A DNA stretch of 64,000 nt, taken from positions 1,798,001 through 1,862,000 of the forward strand of contig JAPVLO010000123.1 in assembly GCA_027257055.1 (NCBI GenBank), written 5' to 3'. This document shows positions 57,468-64,000 of the stretch, one piece after another; within the stretch, counting starts at the first letter, position 1; each line of letters opens with the position of its first letter. Below the pieces are notes generated by a model. The model was not told the origin of the DNA, ran no database searches, and saw only the letters and a list, made by a program, of their open reading frames with translations. This DNA is from Cephalopachus bancanus. Lineage: Eukaryota; Chordata; Mammalia; Primates; Tarsiidae. The position numbers were made by a program, and so were the translations under genes.

Positions 57468-57523
57468 CTGTCCAGTGGGTGGATGATGAAGATGTCAAGG
57501 CCCAGAAACCCAGCATCCCTTAC

Positions 57524-57551
57524 CAACGTTGCAGGAGCAGTTGGGGTCCAT
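57524..57551 (-). pseudogene. Metallothionein locus 13 (orphan exon 1 with promoter)
   Basis: Exon 1 is intact and reads MDPNCSCNVG with a GT donor and a 5' UTR like the other loci. Only ~55 bases of intron 1 remain; exons 2 and 3 are missing. The next MT sequence downstream in the direction of transcription is locus 12. The promoter looks functional, so a noncoding or read-through transcript is possible. Confidence 0.88.
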
Positions 57552-57640
57552 GTCGAGTCAGGCGAGGCTGGAGTTGCATGTGAGAGGGAAGAGGCAGCAG
57601 AGCACGTGGAAGGTTTGTGGAGCTCAGGAGGAGGCTGCTC

Positions 57641-57697
57641 CTTTTATAGTCAGGAGAAGGGGCCAGGCGCAGAGCCCATGCCTGGCTATTTGCACCC
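57641..57697 (-). promoter_or_regulatory. Promoter of orphan exon 13: TATA box and MRE core
   Basis: TATAAAAG (57641-57648) and TGCACCC (57691-57697, plus). The nearer site reads TGCGCCT, one base off the core. Confidence 0.65.
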
Positions 57698-58307
57698 ACC
57701 CCACCTAGTGTTCAGGGCCCTTCTGTGTGCAGCGGGTGGGTCAGGCGCAGTACTTCTGAGAGCAACTGGTTCTCACTGCGGGTCGTGGCCCTTGGCTGCG
57801 TTGGGTGGGGGGGGGTTGTGCATGGTGACCCCAAGGCTCATCACCCCCACCCTGGACATTCTGGGAACCCCGGGATCCTGCCGTCTCTGCACGACACCCT
57901 CGTGCCGCTCTCCTAGCTGCGCCGTTCTTGGGTTCCTTGTGCAACCCCAATTCATGCTCAGCCAGGCAGGAGCTGGGAGCAAAGGAGGGGCTTGTGTGCC
58001 CTTGGCGGGGGAGGATGTGTCCTCGGAGTCCCACAACACCTGTCACTCTCCCCACTGTGGTCCATCGGCCATGTTTCTCCTGGACACAGCAACGTGTCAG
58101 ACACAGGGCTCTGCCATGCTCCCTTCCACTCTCACCCTGGGCGGATGTGTGGGCATACCTGTCCAAGTCCTACTTTCCTAAAATCATCCTGGGTCTCCCC
58201 CAGCCGAGCCGGCCCACCCACTCCAGGTCGGCAGTGCTGCAATGTGGGGTGCCCCAGAAGAGGGGTCCCTTGGGTGACATGCAGACCCTGCCTTAAATAA
58301 GAGAGCA

Positions 58308-58440
58308 AGCTGGGTGCAGTAGCCCACACCTGTCGTCACAGCTACTCTGGAGGCTGAGACAGGAGGATCGCTTGAGACCAGGAGTTGAGGTCCAGCATGG
58401 GTAATAGACTGAAAAACGTCTGGAAAGAAAATTAAAGTCC
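58308..58440 (+). repeat. Alu-like monomer
   Basis: Same insertion as 24416-24560 and 35426-35560. Confidence 0.7.
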
Positions 58441-59189
58441 AAGATGGACTGTCACATAATAGTTCAGGGAAGTGCCTTTTTAATCACATTTGTTCTTTGA
58501 ACCTCCCAACAATACTAAAGGGAAATACTATTTATGAACCCATTTTACTCATGGAAGGACTACAACAAGGAGAGTTCAAGTACTGAGCTCCTCATCACAG
58601 AGTTAAAAATTTGTCACTGACGTGAATTCAGTCAGCCTCTCTAGGGAAAGAAGCATCCATGATAAACCACTATTGGGGCCCAAGTTTGTCTTCAACGATT
58701 CTCTATTGCAGAATGTCTTTTAATCAAGAGGTCACCAGCTCTGCCACGTCCAGTGACAAAAGCAATCCATGAGTGTAACATACAGATGCACACATATATA
58801 ATATTCTGGCTATCTTCTACGAACAGAATAAAGCTGATATTCATTTTGGATTGTGATAAATAATTACTTTTCATAAAAATAAGAAAATATTACTCATTTC
58901 CATGCAAAATATTAAGTAAAATATTATGAGGGTGGTCGCAGAAATGACAGTCATTCGTCTGTATCTGACATGAGGCACAGAATATTTCTCATAGCTTTAT
59001 AACTCAAGCATTGATGGCAGTTTGGTGGGAAGACTGACTGGCTGTCTGTGGATCACAGGTCCCACGTTCTTGTGGTAGATGAGAGGACAGGACACACGGC
59101 TAAGCACACCAGGCCTGGCTGCTCTGTCTGTGTGTAAGTAAATATTCCCTATGCTTTGTAAAATGGTGGTTTAAAAAGCAATAGCTTAT

Positions 59190-59360
59190 ATCATAGGCCA
59201 CTCCCCCTTGCCAGGTATCTTTCTAAGTTCCTTCTGTGTATTAGCTCATTTAATCCCACAAGCCAGTGACCATTATTATGCTCCTTGTACAGTTGAGGAG
59301 ATGGAGCCACAAGAGGTTGTATGGCGCAGCTAAAAGTGACAGCGGTGGGATTTGCACCCC
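59190..59360 (-). repeat. MIR-type SINE
   Basis: Paralogous to 25605-25800 and 36300-36480. Confidence 0.7.
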
Positions 59361-60031
59361 TGCTTGCTGACTGCAGCATCATGTCGTTACTCACCCACCT
59401 GTGACCGCAAGTCACATGGAAGGTGAGGACACTGAAAATCTGGCATGGAGGCAGCAGTGGCAAGAGCACAGAGCTGGCTGTCAGACCCCTTTACATGCAG
59501 CTCAGTAACCTTTCTGGGAGTCAGTTGCCATCTCTCAAGCCAAGAACTAAAATTGGCCCATTCCAAAGGGCCTTTATACCTTTGAACTGGGATAGGCATG
59601 GTTTAGAATCCAGGGATGAGTGATCTTCCAGCTGAGGTCAGGGGGACAGGCCAGATGCAGTATAGGTTGATTCATCCCTTTACTTCTGTGCTCTGTGACT
59701 TTGCGCAGGAGGTTTAACTACACTGGAAGACAACGCAAGCACTTCAGTTATGCATATGTGATGTTCCTTTCATGAGGCTGTGACAATCATTCATGAGACT
59801 GTGAAGACTAAATGACGTGAAGGGTGGGAAAGTCTTTCACACGTGTTCCGATGCTGAGTAGTGTGTCACTGAAGAGAGCTTTCTACAGGAGGACATCCAC
59901 ACTCTTCTTGGCACTGGCTCAGCCTGGCTGCAATCTCATTCTCAACACCAGTCCAGAGCAATGCTTCCTATCCTACGAGCCTTCTCCAGGAACTAGCTGG
60001 GACTTACCATGATTCTCTCACTAAGAAGTTC

Positions 60032-60305
60032 ATATAGCTGGGTTGGTGACTATAATTACAGTCATTTGGGAAGCCAAAGTGAAAGGATTGCTTGAGCCCA
60101 GGAGTTCAAGAAGCCTGGGCAACATAGTGAGACCTCAACTTTACTAAAAAAAAATGACCTGGGTGTGGTGGTGTATACTTATAGCCCCAGCTAATGGGAG
60201 GCTGAGGAGGGAGGATTGCATGAACCTAGAAGGTCAAGGTGGCTGTGAGCCATGATTGTGCCAATGCACTCCAGTCTGGGCAACAGAGTGAGACCCAGTC
60301 GCCAA
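60032..60305 (+). repeat. Old Alu SINE
   Basis: Paralogous to 26447-26755, and almost identical to 38094-38362. Confidence 0.7.
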
Positions 60306-61186
60306 AGACAGAGTCATCATGATGGTGTTTGTTTATTAAGGCCCAGCCAGGAGCCAGGCCATGGTCTAATTTAATCCATACACAGATGTACTGTTTTATG
60401 TGTACAAATGAGGAGATAGAGACCCAGGGAGCTGAGCAACTTGCCTGGGCCACATAACCAGTAAGTTGGGAAGTGGGTGCTGGACTAATACTGCCCGACA
60501 CCAGCACCCATGCACATGGCACAGGCAGCCTTCTCACGTCTCCTCTTCACAGGGAAGCAGCAAGGGGAGGCACTTCTTGGCCTCCCCCCATGGACTTCTA
60601 GGCCACGAGGCTCCTCTTCCTCTTTGAAATGTCAAACAACATTCCCCCACAAATAGCCAGCAGGACTAAAAGTTGGCATTGATGAGACACCCAGGGCCTC
60701 ACTTCTCTTTAAATAAAGCACCTCCATACCCCTAAAACTGCAGATACCACCATCACCCCTGCCCTGACAGACTTAAAATACTTCACCTGGATCCCACGAC
60801 TACATACATTTCAAATCTTGCTGGGAAAATACTATACAAGTGCATCGAAGCATAAAATTCCATGAGAAACTGAAGATGGGCAAGGAAAATCAGAGAATGA
60901 TAATGAGGGGTGGAGAAGTTTCTGTGCCAATTTGATTCGACAATGTGGCCATCCTGTGCGTCTGTCCCTTCCCTCATATGATGTGTCATGATGCGATGCC
61001 AGTGTACACCAGAGGAAACTCAGGGATGCAGCCTGGCCTGCCCAGGGCACTCGGTTGTCAGGGACTCGCATTCCATCCAGAGCCTCAGACTCTCACACCC
61101 AGTTCAATCCCTACCCCTGTCTTAAAGGGTCCAAGTCCCATATTTCCAAGGCAAAAAGGAAAAGAGTCAGAAAAAATTCAATAACT

Positions 61187-61192
61187 TTTATT
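61187..61192 (-). terminator. Poly(A) signal of locus 14
   Basis: AATAAA on the minus strand, 115 bases past the stop codon, in the same context as locus 10. Confidence 0.7.
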
Positions 61193-61307
61193 ATCATTCA
61201 TGTGTTTCACTTTTTAAAAATGTAGCAAAGGGTCAGGAATGTATGAGAAAAAAATCCAGGTTTATACACATTGCTCCACCTCCACGTGGGATCAGGGTCT
61301 GCCGACA

Positions 61308-62334
<1,027 letters not shown>

Positions 62335-62425
62335 GTTGAATCCAGCAGAGACAGCAGTTCCAGGCGAGACGGTTGAGGCAGCGGGGCACGTGGTAAGCTG
62401 GTGGAGGCCAGAAGACAGCAGCTCC

Positions 62426-62466
62426 CTTTACAGTGGAGAAGGGGTGGAGTCGGGTGGCCGGGTGCA
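62426..62466 (-). promoter_or_regulatory. Promoter of locus 14: TATA variant and MRE core
   Basis: TGTAAAG (62426-62432) stands at the TATA position, and one MRE core TGCACCC is at 62460-62466 (minus strand). Confidence 0.6.
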
Positions 62467-63441
62467 GAAGCCCCACCCTGGTCTTGGCACCTGCTCCACC
62501 AAGTCCTAGCCGCCAGAGATCCTGGAAGGGCTGAGGAAAGAGCAATCAGGTTGCAGGATCCCTGAGTCCTGCTCTTTGAGCGCTGCAGGAGGCGTCCCTT
62601 TGGCTGCACTGGGGAAGGTAGGGCTGTGCTCCCAGGCATGCGTGGCATCCTTGAGAGTTCCAGGAACCATGTCCCCAGTGCTGATGGCAGCTAACTTCAG
62701 CCCGCTCGCTGTCCTTCGCTTTTCCCGAGTCTGTAATCAACCCCTGCCTATTGCTCACGTCCTATATAGGCCTAAGTCAGGGACTGCACGACGGAGCCTT
62801 GTGCAGAAGACAGAATGGGTGGGACCTTTGCCTGCCCAGTCACTGTCTGTCCTTGCTATCACCCTGGTCTGTGCCATGTCTCCCGTACACAGCCTCTGGG
62901 TGGACACAGGGTCCTGCCTCCCGCAGCCTCCATGCCTGAAGGAATACACAGCCATGTTGGTTGGGGCCTCCTTCGCATAAGATTCTCCAGGCTTTCCCAC
63001 CAGCCAGCAGACCCCACTCCGGATCTAGTCCTGAAAAATGTGAGCGGCCCCAAGGCAGGGATGATGCTAGTAATAGGCAGACCATGTCTGAAATGAAAAG
63101 AAAGGAAAGTGGTTACTTATCTTCCAATATTCCAGATACATGACGATCTGTGTCAGTCCCCATTTAATTATTTTAGTTCTTTGAACTCTCCCAAGAACAA
63201 TGAAAGGGAAATACTGTTATTAACCCATTTCTCAAATGGTAACACCAAGGTAAAGGTATTTAAGTCACTTACACAATGTTACAGCGCTAGGAAGTGGTGC
63301 CACTGGATATGAAGCCAGTCAGTTTCCCAAGAGAAGGGGGGAAACATAAAGGTTTCTTTTGCCCAGATATGTTTTCCACACCATGACATTGCTTGAAGTT
63401 TTTAAAAAATTGTTTACTTTTATTTGTTTGTTTATTATTTA

Positions 63442-63735
63442 TTATTGTTGTTGTTTGGAGTCTCGCTCCATTGCCCAGAATGGAATGCAGTGACAGGCTC
63501 ATGGCCACCCCCCATGTCGACCTCCTGGGCTCCGGTGATCCATTCGCTTTAGCCTTCCAAGTAGCTGGAACCACAGGCGCACACTCTCATGCCCAACTAA
63601 TTTTTTGATTTATTGTAGAGTCAAAGTCTCACCATATTGCCCAGGCTGGTCTTGAACCCACAGGCTCAGGCAATACCCTCAACGTGGCCTCCCAAAGTGA
63701 TGGGATTACAGACATGAGCCAACGCGCCTGACCTA
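63442..63735 (-). repeat. Old Alu SINE
   Basis: Antisense Alu paralogous to 41791-42078. Confidence 0.75.
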
Positions 63736-63761
63736 TTTATGTATTTATTCTTGTATTTATG

Positions 63762-64000
63762 TATTTGTTTTTGAGTTGGAGACTAACTCTGTCGCCAAGG
63801 CTGGAATGCAGTGACATGCTGATGGCCACTGTAGCCTCGACCTGCTTGGCTCAGGTGATTCTTCCAGTTCAGTCTTCCAAATAGCTGGAACCACAGGCAC
63901 GCACCACCACACCCAGCTACTATTTATTTATTCATTTAGAAAGGAGGTCTTCCACGATGCCCAGGCTGGTCTCCAACCCCTGAGTTTAGGCAGTCTTCGC
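63762..64000 (-). repeat. Old Alu SINE, truncated by the window
   Basis: Antisense Alu paralogous to 42110-42400. Confidence 0.75.

Larger units (their letters stand above)
57698..61160. other. Class B intergenic spacer between loci 13 and 14
   Basis: No gene is supported. A CpG-rich flank (to about 58060) is followed by an Alu monomer (58308-58440), a MIR-like copy (59190-59360) and an old Alu (60032-60305). It is collinear with the B spacers upstream of loci 5 and 7. About 59545-60700 is nearly identical to 36660-38740 apart from the LTR there. Confidence 0.7.
62467..64000. other. Class D intergenic spacer upstream of locus 14, cut by the window end
   Basis: No gene is supported. The MT 5' flank (to about 63060) is followed by sequence collinear with 41080-42330: an old Alu (63442-63735) and the start of another (63762-64000). 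Confidence 0.7.

Overview
This is mammalian, and probably primate, genomic DNA. It holds part of a metallothionein (MT1/MT2-type) gene cluster, with every copy on the minus strand. The primate call rests on many dimeric 7SL-derived Alu elements, both old diverged copies and young copies with clean target-site duplications. The young copies carry diagnostic bases unlike human Alu. They also lack the internal insert I know from lemur Alu and the tRNA-fused form of galago Alu. A tarsier-like primate is my best guess, held weakly.

I find 14 metallothionein loci or remnants (loci 1-14, left to right). Each intact one has the family's three-exon layout: exon 1 of 28 coding bases, exon 2 of 66, exon 3 of 92 including the stop. 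Only locus 10 (49052-50106) is fully canonical: 61 codons, 20 cysteines, good splice sites, MRE-rich promoter and poly(A) signal. Locus 14 (61308-62334) has an open frame and good splice sites but has lost two cysteines. The other twelve are damaged by start-codon loss (3, 6, 8, 12), broken splice sites (2, 4, 5, 7, 12), frameshifts or stops (1, 4, 7, 8, 9, 11, 12), or loss of whole exons (1/2 fusion, 9, 11, 13).

Between the genes lie 1-5 kb spacers of a few recurring classes. I call them E (1-4060, 6430-9600), A (11170-14840, 16115-19553, 53100-54780, 56005-57400), B (23700-28130, 34910-39230, 43845-44611, 57650-61160), C (29430-33600, 44612-48915, 50200-52830) and D (40480-42940, 62435-64000). 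They are built from MT 5' flanks, MIR and Alu SINEs and pyrimidine-rich microsatellites. Several spacers are chimeric and mark places where a gene or exon was removed by recombination. Three LTRs are present: an old one in the 3' UTR of locus 1, one in intron 2 of locus 5, and one in a B spacer whose empty site survives in a paralogous spacer.

The encoded proteins would be small cytosolic and nuclear cysteine-thiolate proteins that bind Zn, Cu and Cd. MTF-1 would control them through metal response elements (core TGCRCNC). Such cores beside the TATA position are kept at loci 5, 7, 9, 10, 13 and 14 and lost at 2, 3, 4, 6, 8 and 12. I see no new molecular system. The most interesting points are the fusion and deletion junctions, the gene-conversion tracts, and three neighbouring pairs (4/3, 7/6, 13/12) in which the upstream copy keeps a start exon while the downstream copy has lost its start codon but keeps later exons.
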